Source: Enterobacter chuandaensis (lineage in GTDB: Bacteria > Pseudomonadota > Gammaproteobacteria > Enterobacterales > Enterobacteriaceae). Taken from it: 64,000 nucleotides of DNA. Positions 45,236 through 58,341 of the stretch are shown here, one piece after another. Both the position numbers and the translations under genes were made by a program. The stretch lies in assembly GCF_003594915.1 (NCBI RefSeq), contig NZ_QZCS01000008.1, positions 124,001-188,000 on the forward strand, read 5' to 3'. The number at the start of each line of letters is the position of its first letter. Position 1 is the stretch's first letter. Under the pieces are notes generated by a model. That model saw only the letters and a list, made by a program, of their open reading frames with translations. It had not been told where the DNA came from and ran no database searches.

Positions 45236-45340
45236 GCTTCTTTGACACGGGCGATCCTCGCTCGTGTTGTGACCCCTCCCTGCGAAAGCGCGTTTTGCTG
45301 CTTATACTTGTGGCAAACGGACTATTCAGGGAGGCGTTAA

Positions 45341-45925
45341 GTGAAAAAACTCACCGATAAGCAAAAATCCCGTCTCTGGGAACAGCAGCGTAACGTCAAT
45401 CTTCAGGCCAGTTGTCTCCTTGAAAAAGGTAATGGTCCCTCAGAACCCCACATCGAGACGCTGGAGCTTGGGCCTTCCGCGCCCGGGCTGCCCCATCTGT
45501 GCCTTATTCACCGCCATCTGTATCACAGCGAGATGAAGCGGGCAGGCGAATTCCGTACCGACGATATTTTTAAGGGTGACATTCCCTTCTGTCATTTCGA
45601 GTACATCGAGAAGATGGGTAACGAGCTGATGGCGGCGCTGGAGAGCGATAAGTATCTTGTGGGTCTTGAGAAAACGGCGTTTGTTGACAAAGTCAGCCAT
45701 TACTACTGTGAAATCAACATGCTGCATCCCTTTATACGCGGTAACGGCATTGCGCAACGCGTCTTCTTTGAGCAACTGGCCCTCCATGCGGGTTACGCGC
45801 TGGACTGGCGGGATATCGATCCCGGGCTGTGGGTGGCGGCGAACCGAAGCGGGGCCACGGGGGATTTGAGCGCACTAAGCGCTATCTTTGCCAAAGTAGT
45901 GAGCGTAGCGCGGGAATCTGAGTAG
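45341..45925 (+). CDS. fic: YhfG-Fic chimera: antitoxin N-terminus fused to Fic AMP-transferase core
   Basis: This single 194-residue frame starts with GTG and a CAGGGAGG Shine-Dalgarno. Residues 1-28 (MKKLTDKQKSRLWEQQRN..) match the antitoxin YhfG; from about residue 40 (TLELGP) it is the Fic domain through to the RESE end. In E. coli these are two adjacent genes. The antitoxin C-terminus and about 45 Fic N-terminal residues are missing. The inhibitory core [S/T]xxxE[G/N] is seen as S24-CLL-E28 but followed by K29. The Fic loop reads HPFIRGNGIAQR (129-140), with R133 where an acidic metal ligand is usual and I137 where the phosphate-binding Arg is usual. The flap GDIPFCHFEYIEK is kept. It may be a self-restrained class II-like Fic or a remnant. 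pabA follows after 30 bases. Confidence 0.85.
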   Translation: MKKLTDKQKSRLWEQQRNVNLQASCLLEKGNGPSEPHIETLELGPSAPGLPHLCLIHRHLYHSEMKRAGEFRTDDIFKGDIPFCHFEYIEKMGNELMAALESDKYLVGLEKTAFVDKVSHYYCEINMLHPFIRGNGIAQRVFFEQLALHAGYALDWRDIDPGLWVAANRSGATGDLSALSAIFAKVVSVARESE

Positions 45926-45955
45926 AATAGGGAGGCATTTTTTTCGGGAGCCGCC

Positions 45956-46519
45956 ATGATTCTGCTGATTGATAACTACGATTCCTTCACCTGGAACCTT
46001 TACCAGTATTTTTGCGAACTGGGTGCAGAGGTGGTTGTCCGCCGCAACGACGAGATCGGCATGGCCGACATTGAGACGCTGGCTCCGCAGAAAATCGTGA
46101 TTTCGCCGGGGCCGTGTACGCCGTCGGAATCGGGCATTTCTCTGGATGTTATCCACCACTATGCCGGCAGGCTGCCAATTCTGGGCGTCTGTCTGGGGCA
46201 TCAGGCCATTGCCCAGGTATTTGGCGCAACAATTGTCCGTGCCGCAAAAGTGATGCACGGAAAAACCTCGCCAGTCACGCACACCTGCACGGGCGTATTT
46301 ACGGGGCTGAATAATCCGTTAACCGTGACGCGCTACCATTCCCTGGTGATTGACCCGCCGACGCTGCCCGACTGCTTTGAAGTCACCGCCTGGAGCGATA
46401 CGCAGGAGATCATGGGCATTCGCCACCGCGAGTGGGATCTCGAAGGCGTGCAATTCCACCCGGAAAGTATCCTCAGCGAGCAGGGGCACGCCCTGCTGGC
46501 AAATTTCCTTCATCGCTGA
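45956..46519 (+). CDS. pabA: Aminodeoxychorismate synthase, glutamine amidotransferase subunit
   Basis: PabA supplies ammonia to PabB for p-aminobenzoate (folate) synthesis. It is a class I amidotransferase of 187 residues with the Cys nucleophile in [11 protein letters not shown] (C79) and the His-Glu pair in QFHPESI. It lies 30 bases after the Fic chimera, so the two are probably co-transcribed as in E. coli fic-pabA. Confidence 0.97.
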   Translation: MILLIDNYDSFTWNLYQYFCELGAEVVVRRNDEIGMADIETLAPQKIVISPGPCTPSESGISLDVIHHYAGRLPILGVCLGHQAIAQVFGATIVRAAKVMHGKTSPVTHTCTGVFTGLNNPLTVTRYHSLVIDPPTLPDCFEVTAWSDTQEIMGIRHREWDLEGVQFHPESILSEQGHALLANFLHR

Positions 46520-46584
46520 ATATCTGTTGCCTTGTTGTGATTTTTTATGCATATTTTGTGATTATATTTTCACAATAACTGTGA

Positions 46585-49910
<3,326 letters not shown>

Positions 49911-49925
49911 GGGGAATAGAGACAA

Positions 49926-49959
49926 AAACGGCGTGACACCCTGCGGTGACACGCCGTTT
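49926..49959 (-). terminator. crp terminator hairpin
   Basis: AAACGGCGTGTCACC-GCAG-GGTGTCACGCCGTTT (minus strand) is a 15-bp stem with one mismatch, followed by more T. It lies nine bases after crp and ends 15 bases before yhfK. Confidence 0.85.
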
Positions 49960-49967
49960 GACCGGGA

Positions 49968-50600
49968 TTAACGGGTTCCGTAAACCACGATGGTTTTACC
50001 GTGGGCGGAGATCAGGTTTTGATCTTCCAGCATTTTCAGAATACGGCCCACTGTTTCGCGTGAGCAACCGACGATCTGACCGATTTCCTGACGGGTAATT
50101 TTAATTTGCATGCCGTCAGGGTGGGTCATCGCGTCTGGCTGTTTCGCCAGGTTCAGCAGGGTCTGCGCGATGCGGCCGGTCACGTCCAGGAAGGCGAGGT
50201 TACCCACTTTCTCTGACGTGACCTGCAGACGGCGCGCCATCTGGGAAGAAAGACGCATCAGGATGTCAGGGTTAACCTGAATCAGCTGACGGAATTTCTT
50301 GTAGGAAATTTCAGCCACTTCACATGCTGTCTTTGCACGAACCCAGGCGCTACGTTCCTGGCCTTCTTCAAACAGGCCCAGTTCACCGATAAAATCGCCC
50401 TGGTTCAGATAAGAAAGGATCATCTCTTTGCCTTCCTCATCTTTGATCAGCACTGCCACCGAGCCTTTGACGATGTAATACAACGTTTCCGCTTTTTCAC
50501 CCTGGTGAATCAGCGTGCTCTTCGATGGGTACTTATGAATGTGGCAATGAGACAAGAACCATTCGAGAGTCGGGTCTGTTTGCGGTTTGCCAAGCACCAT
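49968..50600 (-). CDS. crp: cAMP receptor protein CRP
   Basis: CRP is the global cAMP-dependent regulator. It has 210 residues, identical in length to E. coli, with the cyclic-nucleotide pocket [18 protein letters not shown] and the recognition helix [14 protein letters not shown] precedes the ATG. It is divergent from yhfA; candidate targets in this window are the sites at 18888 and 44506. Confidence 0.99.
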   Translation of the reverse strand: MVLGKPQTDPTLEWFLSHCHIHKYPSKSTLIHQGEKAETLYYIVKGSVAVLIKDEEGKEMILSYLNQGDFIGELGLFEEGQERSAWVRAKTACEVAEISYKKFRQLIQVNPDILMRLSSQMARRLQVTSEKVGNLAFLDVTGRIAQTLLNLAKQPDAMTHPDGMQIKITRQEIGQIVGCSRETVGRILKMLEDQNLISAHGKTIVVYGTR

Positions 50601-50911
50601 GCGCTGTTATCCTCTGTTATAAGCTGTCACCAGAGTCATCAGATGCATCCGGACTCTGGGGTTGCAATCGAATTCTTACCCATACCCTGGGAAGTCGGCT
50701 GTCGTAACGTTTCGCAGCCAGTAAAGTTTGATGTCCTCTGCATACATGTGTAACGTCAATGTATTACTGTAGCATCCTGAGTGTTTTAGCATAGCTTTCG
50801 CCGCGTGTCTCCTGGTGTCTCGCTTCAGCATGATGCAGGTCGCCTTCCATTGCGAGAAATGTAACGCACGCGTAATCTGTCACCAAAAATGCAACGTTGG
50901 AGTTAATGAAT
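50601..50911. promoter_or_regulatory. Divergent crp / yhfA control region
   Basis: This 311-base gap carries the crp leader and promoters. The minus-strand segment ACATGTATGCAGAGGACATC near 50730-50750 resembles the E. coli crp start region. No gene is supported and I could not place a CRP autoregulatory site with confidence. Confidence 0.5.
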
Positions 50912-51316
50912 ATGCAAGCGCGCGTGAAGTGGGTTGAAGGTTTAACGTTCCTGGGCGAGTCCGCATCAGGGCACCAGGTTTTGATGGATGGTAACTCCGG
51001 CGATAAAGCCCCTAGCCCAATGGAAATGGTGCTGATGGCGGCAGGTGGATGCAGCGCGATTGACGTGGTGTCGATTCTGCAAAAAGGTCGTCATGACGTG
51101 ACGGATTGCGAGGTTAAACTCACCTCAGAACGTCGCGAAGAGGCGCCACGCCTGTTCACCCATATTAATCTGCACTTTATCGTCACCGGCAAAGAACTGC
51201 AAGACGCGGCGGTTTCACGTGCGGTGGATCTTTCTGCGGAGAAATACTGCTCTGTGGCGTTAATGCTGGAGAAAGCGGTAAAAATCACCCATTCGTATGA
51301 AGTGATCGAGGCGTGA
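50912..51316 (+). CDS. yhfA: YhfA, OsmC-like protein
   Basis: A 134-residue OsmC/Ohr-family protein with the family core AAGGCSAIDVVSIL and a second conserved cysteine in EKYCSVALML. The ATG at 50912 (MQARVKWVEG) matches E. coli; an in-frame ATG at 50906 is nearer the GGAG. The exact role is unknown; the two cysteines suggest peroxide or thiol chemistry. It is divergent from crp. Confidence 0.93.
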   Translation: MQARVKWVEGLTFLGESASGHQVLMDGNSGDKAPSPMEMVLMAAGGCSAIDVVSILQKGRHDVTDCEVKLTSERREEAPRLFTHINLHFIVTGKELQDAAVSRAVDLSAEKYCSVALMLEKAVKITHSYEVIEA

Positions 51317-51342
51317 TTCATGGGGCATCGTGCGTGTTGATG

Positions 51343-51376
51343 CCCTCACCCTAACCCTCTCCCACGGGGAGAGGGA
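51343..51376. repeat. Short-form GAGAGGG palindromic repeat, copy 4
   Basis: CCCTCACCCTAACCCTCTCCC-A-CGGGGAGAGGGA repeats the 16969 copy, including the preceding TGATG. It lies between convergent yhfA and prkB. Confidence 0.8.
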
Positions 51377-51382
51377 ACATGT

Positions 51383-52252
51383 TTACGCGATCTGCTTCCC
51401 TTCCATCAGTCGCTGAACCAGCGGCGTCATGATGAGCTCCATCGCCAGCCCCATTTTCCCGCCCGGTACCACTAACGTATTCATGTGCGAAATAAACGAG
51501 CCCTGCAGCATCGCCAGCAGCCAGGGGTAATCAATGCCTTCAAGATTACGGAAATGGATCACCACAAAGCTCTCATCCAGAGACGGGATACTTTTGGCGG
51601 CAAACGGGTTGGAGGTGTCCACCGTCGGCACGCGCTGGAAGTTAATGTGGGTGCGGGAGAACTGCGGCGTGAGGTAGTTGATGTAGTCTTCCATGGAACG
51701 CACCACCGAGTCCATTACCGCCTCGCGCGAATGGCCGCGCTCGCTCATGTCACGCGTCAGCTTCTGGATCCACTCCAGGTTAACAATTGGGACCACGCCG
51801 ACCAGCAGATCCACGTGCCGCGCCACGTCGTGCTGAGGCGTAACCACGCCACCGTGCAATCCTTCATAAAACAGCACGTCGGTGGGTTCCGGCAGCGGTT
51901 GCCAGGGGGTAAAGGTGCCCGGCACCTGGTTCCAGGGCACGGCTTCGTCGTAGGTGTGCAGATACTTGCGGGACTGCCCGGTGCCGCTCTGCCCGTATTC
52001 ACGGAATGTCTGTTCCAGCAGGCCGAAATCATTGGCTTCCGGGCCGAAGTAGCTGATGTGTTTGCCCAGATCGCGCGCCTTGCGGATCGCCATGTCCATC
52101 TCTGGCCGCGTATAGCGGTGAAAGCTGTCGCCTTCGACCTCCGCCGCACGGAGATTCAACTGGGCGAAAATCTTGCGAAATGCGAGGCTGGTGGTGGTGG
52201 TTCCCGCACCACTCGAGCCCGTAACGGCAATAATGGGATGTCTGGCAGACAT
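51383..52252 (-). CDS. prkB: Phosphoribulokinase-like protein PrkB
   Basis: A 289-residue P-loop kinase of the phosphoribulokinase family; in heterotrophic enterobacteria the real substrate is unknown. The P-loop reads GSSGAGTTTT (residues 12-21), and EGLHGG and RDMSERGHS are as in the E. coli orthologue. It is the last of yheT-yheU-prkB. Confidence 0.95.
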   Translation of the reverse strand: MSARHPIIAVTGSSGAGTTTTSLAFRKIFAQLNLRAAEVEGDSFHRYTRPEMDMAIRKARDLGKHISYFGPEANDFGLLEQTFREYGQSGTGQSRKYLHTYDEAVPWNQVPGTFTPWQPLPEPTDVLFYEGLHGGVVTPQHDVARHVDLLVGVVPIVNLEWIQKLTRDMSERGHSREAVMDSVVRSMEDYINYLTPQFSRTHINFQRVPTVDTSNPFAAKSIPSLDESFVVIHFRNLEGIDYPWLLAMLQGSFISHMNTLVVPGGKMGLAMELIMTPLVQRLMEGKQIA

Positions 52253-52282
52253 AGCAACTCCCTGACTGAAAAGGTTGGAAGA

Positions 52283-52501
52283 TCAGCCGTGAAACGCGTT
52301 GCGGGGCATGATATTGACCGTCTCATGCAGTTCTGACCACACCAGCACCACGTCGCCGCTTTTCAGCTGGCGTTTTACATCGTTGACCTTTTGCTCAAGC
52401 GAACGCTCATGTTCACCATAATCGGTGCCTTCGCGTAATACAAAGCTTTCAATCAGATTATCGAGCGTTTCGGGAGCCAGATCCTGCCAGGGAATGATCA
52501 T
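52283..52501 (-). CDS. yheU: YheU, small conserved protein
   Basis: A 72-residue UPF0270 family protein beginning [20 protein letters not shown], as in E. coli. The function is unknown. It overlaps the yheT stop by four bases and precedes prkB by 30. Confidence 0.94.
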   Translation of the reverse strand: MIIPWQDLAPETLDNLIESFVLREGTDYGEHERSLEQKVNDVKRQLKSGDVVLVWSELHETVNIMPRNAFHG

Positions 52502-53520
52502 TTTGCACCGTCCAGATAAGGAGTAAGCCAGTCAGGAATTCGCGCCTCCAGCCACATTTTCGGCCTGCGCAGCGTGCCGCCGATGAACCCGACGTGGCCG
52601 CCATGCTCGGTCAGCTGATAGTGAACGTTGTCAGGCAGGAATTCCTGCGCGGGAATAGAGTGATGGTCCATAAACGGGTCATCTTTGGCGTGAATAATCA
52701 GCGTCGGCTGCGTGATTTTGCTGAGCAGCGGCATGGCGCTGCACTGACGATAATAGTCGATGGCATCGGCGAAGCCGTGGATTTTCGCGGTGATCAGGTC
52801 GTCGAATTCGCGGATGCGGCGCACCTTTTTCAGCTGGCGCAGGCTTACCGGCAGGGTATCCGGGTAGGCCTTCAGCTTGCGCGCCGCGTTGGCTTTCAGA
52901 AGGTTGAGCAGATAGCGCTGATAGACGCGGGAAAAGCCTTTTTCCATGTGGTAGCTGCACTGCTCCAGCATAAATGGTGCGGAAACAATGACGGCGGCAT
53001 TCAGCGGTACGCTGTCGCCCTCTTTAGCCAGCAGGCAGGCCAGCATATTACCACCCAGCGAGTAGCCGACGGCGGCCGTTGGCACAGTGTCGTAATTTTC
53101 CCGCAGCCAGTGTAAAAACCAGGTGCCGTCTTCGGTTTCACCCGAATGATAGATGCGTTTCTGACGATTGGGCTCGCCGCTACAGCCGCGAAAATGCATC
53201 ACCACGCCGAGCCAGCCGCGCGCTTTTGCCGCCTCAATTAACCCATGTGCATACGGGCTGTGCAGGCTGCCTTCTAAACCGTGAAACACCACCAGACGCG
53301 GCTTATGACGAGCCTGCTCCGGCGCTTCGCTCCAGGCGAGATCCAGAAAGTCACCGTCGGGCAGATCGAGCCGTTGCCAGTGCGGGGTGAACTGAACCTT
53401 ACGGCGAATCAGGCGAGGCAGCATGGTTTGCAGGTGGGGGTTAGCCACGCCGCGCATGGGCACGAACTCGGTGCTGTCTTCGGCTGCGATGTCGAAGTCT
53501 GATGGAATGATTTGGGTCAT
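52498..53520 (-). CDS. yheT: YheT alpha/beta hydrolase
   Basis: A UPF0017/AB-hydrolase-4 family protein of 340 residues, the E. coli length. The nucleophile elbow [22 protein letters not shown] and the late HGGHVGF are visible. The ATG at 53520 ([10 protein letters not shown]) is chosen over the open extension to 53619, which lacks conservation. Its substrate is unknown; esters are likely. It heads yheT-yheU-prkB. Confidence 0.93.
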   Translation of the reverse strand: MTQIIPSDFDIAAEDSTEFVPMRGVANPHLQTMLPRLIRRKVQFTPHWQRLDLPDGDFLDLAWSEAPEQARHKPRLVVFHGLEGSLHSPYAHGLIEAAKARGWLGVVMHFRGCSGEPNRQKRIYHSGETEDGTWFLHWLRENYDTVPTAAVGYSLGGNMLACLLAKEGDSVPLNAAVIVSAPFMLEQCSYHMEKGFSRVYQRYLLNLLKANAARKLKAYPDTLPVSLRQLKKVRRIREFDDLITAKIHGFADAIDYYRQCSAMPLLSKITQPTLIIHAKDDPFMDHHSIPAQEFLPDNVHYQLTEHGGHVGFIGGTLRRPKMWLEARIPDWLTPYLDGAK

Positions 53521-53632
53521 AAGCGCGATGCTGATTCTTGTCGGAAATTTACGATACTTTCCGAATTGTACCCCGTTTAGCCTGGATTTCCGAACCAGGG
53601 ACAAATTCCGTTCGCACAACGGGGTAAATAGG

Positions 53633-55537
53633 TCACTCCGCCTGCAGCATCGCTTCCAGCTGTTCCTGCGCGTCCAGCCACGCCATTTCGCACTCTTCGA
53701 GGCTGGATTTGGTCTTCGCCTGCGTTTGCAGGCAGTCCGTCAGTTCAGCTTTACGGCTCTGGTCGTACAGACCGCTATCGCCCAGCTTTTCTTCAACGGT
53801 GGCAAGCGTGGCGTTGAGTTTTTCCATCTCTTTTTCAAGACGGGCAATCTCTTTACGCAGCGGCTGCGTCTGGGTGCGCAGCTCGGCTTCACGACGCTTT
53901 TGGTCTTTACGCGACTGTGCACTGTTGGCGTTGTCTTTGGCTGACTCTTCCGGCTGGTTTTCCTGCTTTTGTACGTCCGTCAGCCACTGCTGATAGTCTT
54001 CCAGATCGCCGTCGAACGGTTCGACTTTGCCGCCATGCACCAGGTAGAGATCGTCCGTGGTGGAGCGGATCAGGTGACGGTCGTGCGACACGACAACCAG
54101 CGCGCCTTCGAACTCAATCAGCGCTTCGGTCAGCGCCTGACGCATGTCGAGATCGAGGTGGTTAGTTGGTTCGTCGAGCAGCAGCAGGTTCGGTCGCTGC
54201 CAGACGATCAGCGCCAGCACCAGACGGGCCTTTTCGCCGCCGGAGAAACGCTCGGTGTTTTCGGTCACCTTATCGCCCTGGAAGCCGAAGCCGCCGAGAT
54301 AGTCGCGCAGCTTCTGCTCCATCTCCTGCGGCGCCAGGCGCGACAGGTGCTGAATCGGGGATTCATCCGCGCGTAAAAATTCCAGCTGGTGCTGGGCGAA
54401 GTAGCCCAGCTTGATGCCCTTCGCCAGGCCGATTTCACCGCTTACCGGATTAAGCTCGCCCGCCAGCAGTTTAATCAGCGTCGATTTACCGGCGCCGTTA
54501 CGCCCCAGCAGGCCGATACGTGAACCCGGAACCAGGTTGAGCTTGATGGAGTCGAGAATAATGCGGTCGGCATAGCCCGCGCTGACCTTTTCCATCTTCA
54601 GCAGCGGATTTGGCAGGCTTTCCGGCTCGCGGAAGCTGAAGTGGAACGGGTTATCCACGTGCGCAGGGGCAATCATCTCCATGCGTTCCAGCATCTTGAT
54701 GCGGCTCTGGGCCTGCTTCGCTTTTGACGCTTTAGCTTTGAAGCGATCCACAAAGCTTTGCAGGTGCGCCACGCGCTGCTGCTGGCTTTCGTACATGGAC
54801 TGTTGCTGGGCAAGACGCGTCGCGCGCTGGCGCTCAAAGGAGCTGTAGTTGCCGGTGTACTCGAACATCGTTTGTTGTTCGATATGAATGATTTTATCCA
54901 CCACCGGGTCGAGGAAGTCGCGGTCGTGGGAGATGAGAATCAGAGTGCCCTGATAGCTCTTAAGCCACTTCTCGAGCCAAATAACCGCATCGAGATCGAG
55001 GTGGTTAGTCGGTTCATCGAGCAGCAGCAGGTCTGAGCGGCAGATCAGCGCCTGCGCCAGGTTGAGACGCATACGCCAGCCGCCGGAGAAGTCGCTGACC
55101 GGGCGTTCAAGCTGTTCATTGCTGAAGCCCAGGCCGTGCAGCAGGCTGGAGGCGCGGGAGCGAATGGTCCAGGCGTCGATGGCGTCCAGCTTGCCGTGAA
55201 CGGTGGCGATGGCGTGACCATCGTTGCGCTCGTTCGCGGCATTGAGTTCCGCTTCGAGCTTACGGTATTCGCGATCGCCGTCGATAACATAGTCGAGCGC
55301 CGGTTCGCTCAGGGCTGGCGTCTCCTGGTTTACCCATGCGAGCTGCCAGTTCCCCGGGAAGGTAAAGTTACCGCCATCAGCGCTAATCTCGTTTTTCAGC
55401 AGCGCCAGCAGGGTGGATTTACCGCAGCCGTTTTTGCCGACCAGCCCCACTTTCTGGCCCGGGTTGATGGTAGCAGTGGCGTTATCCAGCAGGACGCGCA
55501 CGCCGCGACGAATTTGTAACGAGGAGAAAACAATCAT
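53633..55537 (-). CDS. yheS: YheS, ABC-F ATPase
   Basis: A ribosome-associated ABC-F protein with two ATPase domains and no membrane part. The first domain shows GKNGCGKST and SGGWRMRLNLA, the second GRNGAGKST and SGGEKARLVLA. A charged coiled-coil tail follows (about 530-630). It has 634 residues. It is thought to relieve translation stalls. It is divergent from kefG. Confidence 0.96.
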   Translation of the reverse strand: MIVFSSLQIRRGVRVLLDNATATINPGQKVGLVGKNGCGKSTLLALLKNEISADGGNFTFPGNWQLAWVNQETPALSEPALDYVIDGDREYRKLEAELNAANERNDGHAIATVHGKLDAIDAWTIRSRASSLLHGLGFSNEQLERPVSDFSGGWRMRLNLAQALICRSDLLLLDEPTNHLDLDAVIWLEKWLKSYQGTLILISHDRDFLDPVVDKIIHIEQQTMFEYTGNYSSFERQRATRLAQQQSMYESQQQRVAHLQSFVDRFKAKASKAKQAQSRIKMLERMEMIAPAHVDNPFHFSFREPESLPNPLLKMEKVSAGYADRIILDSIKLNLVPGSRIGLLGRNGAGKSTLIKLLAGELNPVSGEIGLAKGIKLGYFAQHQLEFLRADESPIQHLSRLAPQEMEQKLRDYLGGFGFQGDKVTENTERFSGGEKARLVLALIVWQRPNLLLLDEPTNHLDLDMRQALTEALIEFEGALVVVSHDRHLIRSTTDDLYLVHGGKVEPFDGDLEDYQQWLTDVQKQENQPEESAKDNANSAQSRKDQKRREAELRTQTQPLRKEIARLEKEMEKLNATLATVEEKLGDSGLYDQSRKAELTDCLQTQAKTKSSLEECEMAWLDAQEQLEAMLQAE

Positions 55538-55672
55538 AGAAGCGCCGTATGTTCCGACTATGTTAATTTGTCATTATGATAATGTAAGGTGTGGGCCATT
55601 TTCCGCACCGGGCCGCCATGGTAGCCCAAAACAACGACGATACACAAAAACAGAAACAAGACCGGGAGGGGA

Positions 55673-56227
55673 ATGATGTCTCAGACAGCAAAAGTGCTGC
55701 TGCTGTATGCCCATCCGGAATCTCAGGACTCGGTGGCGAACCGGGTGCTGCTTAAGCCGGCCACACAGCTCAGTAACGTAACGGTGCACGATCTCTACGC
55801 GCACTATCCTGATTTCTTTATTGATATTCCTTACGAGCAGGAACTGCTGCGTCAGCATGACGTGATCGTGTTCCAGCATCCGCTTTATACCTACAGTTGT
55901 CCGGCGCTGCTCAAAGAGTGGCTGGACCGCGTGCTGAGCCGGGGCTTCTCCAGCGGGGTGGGGGGCAACCAGCTGGCGGGAAAGTACTGGCGTAGCGTCA
56001 TCACCACCGGCGAGCCTGAAAGTGCGTACCGTCACGACGGGCTGAACCGTTATCCGATGAGCGACATTTTGCGGCCTTTCGAACTGACGGCGGCAATGTG
56101 CCGTATGCACTGGATGAGCCCGATTATCGTTTACTGGGCACGGCGTCAGGATCCGAAAGCGCTGGCGAGCCACGCCAGAGCCTACGGCGAATGGCTGGCG
56201 TCACCCATTCCGGCTGGAGGTCGTTAA
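55673..56227 (+). CDS. kefG: KefG, ancillary subunit of K+ efflux
   Basis: KefG is a flavodoxin-fold NAD(P)H:quinone oxidoreductase-like protein that activates KefB. It has 184 residues, with [16 protein letters not shown] and [16 protein letters not shown]. The stop directly abuts the kefB ATG. Confidence 0.97.
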   Translation: MMSQTAKVLLLYAHPESQDSVANRVLLKPATQLSNVTVHDLYAHYPDFFIDIPYEQELLRQHDVIVFQHPLYTYSCPALLKEWLDRVLSRGFSSGVGGNQLAGKYWRSVITTGEPESAYRHDGLNRYPMSDILRPFELTAAMCRMHWMSPIIVYWARRQDPKALASHARAYGEWLASPIPAGGR

Positions 56228-58033
56228 ATGGAAGGATCGAATTTGCTCCTCGCCGGGGTGCTGTTTTTATTTGCGGCCGTCGTCGCGGTGCCGCTTGCTG
56301 CACGGATTGGTATCGGTGCGGTGTTGGGTTATCTGCTGGCGGGGATCGCGATTGGCCCCTGGGGACTGGGATTCATCAGCGATGTAGATGAGATTCTCCA
56401 TTTCTCCGAGCTGGGCGTGGTGTTCCTGATGTTCATCATCGGCCTGGAGCTGAACCCCTCCAAATTGTGGCAGCTTCGACGCTCTATCTTTGGCGTGGGC
56501 GCCGCGCAGGTGCTGTTTAGCGCCGCGATTCTGGCTGGCCTGTTAATGCTGACCAACTTTTCCTGGCAGGCGGCTGTGATTGGCGGGATAGGCCTTGCGA
56601 TGTCGTCGACGGCGATGGCGCTGCAGCTGATGCGCGACAAGGGGATGAACCGCAATGAGGCCGGACAGCTCGGCTTTTCGGTACTGCTGTTCCAGGATTT
56701 AGCGGTGATCCCGGCGCTGGCGCTGGTGCCGTTGCTGGCGGGGTCCGGGGACGATCACTTCGACTGGGCAAAAATCTCCATGAAGGTGCTGGCCTTCGCC
56801 GGCATGCTGATTGGCGGACGTTTCCTGTTACGTCCGGTGTTCCGCTTTATTGCCGCTTCGGGCGTGCGCGAGGTGTTTACCGCCGCGACGCTGCTGCTGG
56901 TGCTCGGCTCGGCGCTGTTTATGGACGCGCTGGGGCTGTCGATGGCGCTGGGCACCTTTATTGCCGGGGTGTTGCTGGCGGAGAGTGAATACCGGCACGA
57001 GCTGGAAATTGCCATCGATCCCTTCAAAGGTCTGCTGTTAGGCCTGTTCTTTATTTCGGTAGGAATGGCGCTCAATCTTGGCGTGCTCTATACCCATCTG
57101 CTGTGGGTTGTGGTGAGTGTTGCGATCCTGGTGGCGGTGAAAACCCTGGTGCTGTACGTCATGGCGCGTATTTACGGGCTGCGCAGTTCAGAACGCATGC
57201 AGTTTGCCAGCGTGTTAAGCCAGGGGGGCGAGTTCGCGTTTGTGCTGTTCTCCACCGCTTCCTCCCAAAAGCTGTTTAAAGATGACCAGATGGCGTTGCT
57301 ACTGGTGACGGTCACGCTGTCTATGATGACCACGCCGCTGCTGATGAAGCTGGTGGATAAACTGCTGTCGCGCCGCCTGAACTCGGCTGACGGTGAAGAT
57401 GAAGCGCCGTGGGTGGAAGACGATAAGCCGCAGGTGATTGTGGTGGGCTTTGGCCGTTTCGGACAGGTTATCGGCCGCCTGTTGATGGCGAACAAAATGC
57501 GCATTACGGTGCTGGAGCGCGATATTAGCGCGGTCAATCTGATGCGCAAATATGGCTATAAGGTTTACTACGGCGACGCGACCCAGCTTGAGCTTCTGCG
57601 CTCTGCCGGGGCGGAAGCCGCAGAGTCTATCGTCATCACCTGCAACGATCCGGAAGATACGATGAAGCTGGTGGAGCTGTGTCAGCAGCACTTCCCGCAC
57701 CTGCATATTCTGGCGCGTGCCCGGGGACGTGTTGAAGCTCACGAACTGTTGCAGGCAGGTGTGAAACACTTCTCCCGCGAAACGTTCTCCAGCGCGCTGG
57801 AGCTGGGGCGTAAGGCGTTAATCTCCCTGGGGATGCATCCTCACCAGGCGCAGCGCGCCCAGATGCACTTCCGCCGGCTGGATATGCGAATGCTGCGCGA
57901 GCTGATACCGGTACACACCGATACGTTGCAGATCTCCCGCGTGCGGGAAGCGCGGCGCGAGCTGGAGGAGATCTTTCAGCGAGAGATGCAACAGGAACGA
58001 CGCCAGCTCGATGGCTGGGATGAATTTGAATAA
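56228..58033 (+). CDS. kefB: KefB glutathione-gated K+/H+ antiporter
   Basis: KefB releases K+ and acidifies the cell when electrophiles form glutathione adducts. It has 601 residues, with an N-terminal Na+/H+ exchanger-type membrane domain (about 1-375), then a cytosolic RCK/NAD-binding domain with [12 protein letters not shown], and a basic tail. KefG, KefB and YheV read in a row. Confidence 0.97.
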   Translation: MEGSNLLLAGVLFLFAAVVAVPLAARIGIGAVLGYLLAGIAIGPWGLGFISDVDEILHFSELGVVFLMFIIGLELNPSKLWQLRRSIFGVGAAQVLFSAAILAGLLMLTNFSWQAAVIGGIGLAMSSTAMALQLMRDKGMNRNEAGQLGFSVLLFQDLAVIPALALVPLLAGSGDDHFDWAKISMKVLAFAGMLIGGRFLLRPVFRFIAASGVREVFTAATLLLVLGSALFMDALGLSMALGTFIAGVLLAESEYRHELEIAIDPFKGLLLGLFFISVGMALNLGVLYTHLLWVVVSVAILVAVKTLVLYVMARIYGLRSSERMQFASVLSQGGEFAFVLFSTASSQKLFKDDQMALLLVTVTLSMMTTPLLMKLVDKLLSRRLNSADGEDEAPWVEDDKPQVIVVGFGRFGQVIGRLLMANKMRITVLERDISAVNLMRKYGYKVYYGDATQLELLRSAGAEAAESIVITCNDPEDTMKLVELCQQHFPHLHILARARGRVEAHELLQAGVKHFSRETFSSALELGRKALISLGMHPHQAQRAQMHFRRLDMRMLRELIPVHTDTLQISRVREARRELEEIFQREMQQERRQLDGWDEFE

Positions 58034-58046
58034 AGGGTAACGAAAG

Positions 58047-58247
58047 ATGGCTGTACGTAAACGCTTTATCGCGGGTGCAAAGTGCCCGTCCTGTCAGGCT
58101 CAAGATACGCTGGCGATGTGGCGGGAAAATAATATTGATATAGTTGAGTGTGTTAAGTGCGGTCACCAGATGCGTGAAGCCGATAAAGAGGCCCGCGATC
58201 ACGTTCGCAAAGAAGAGCAAGTTATCGGCATTTTTCATCCGGACTAG
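58047..58247 (+). CDS. yheV: YheV, small zinc-ribbon protein
   Basis: A 66-residue protein with a four-cysteine zinc ribbon, CPSC and CVKC. It matches E. coli YheV over its length (ending IGIFHPD). It lies 13 bases after kefB, probably in the same operon. The function is unknown. Confidence 0.93.
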   Translation: MAVRKRFIAGAKCPSCQAQDTLAMWRENNIDIVECVKCGHQMREADKEARDHVRKEEQVIGIFHPD

Positions 58248-58341
58248 CGATATGCCCTGAGTTTTTTTAAGCTAAAGGGTACACGGGTGCAGATTTCCGC
58301 TACAATCTGCGCCAGCAATTTTCCCACGCTCAGGAGATATC

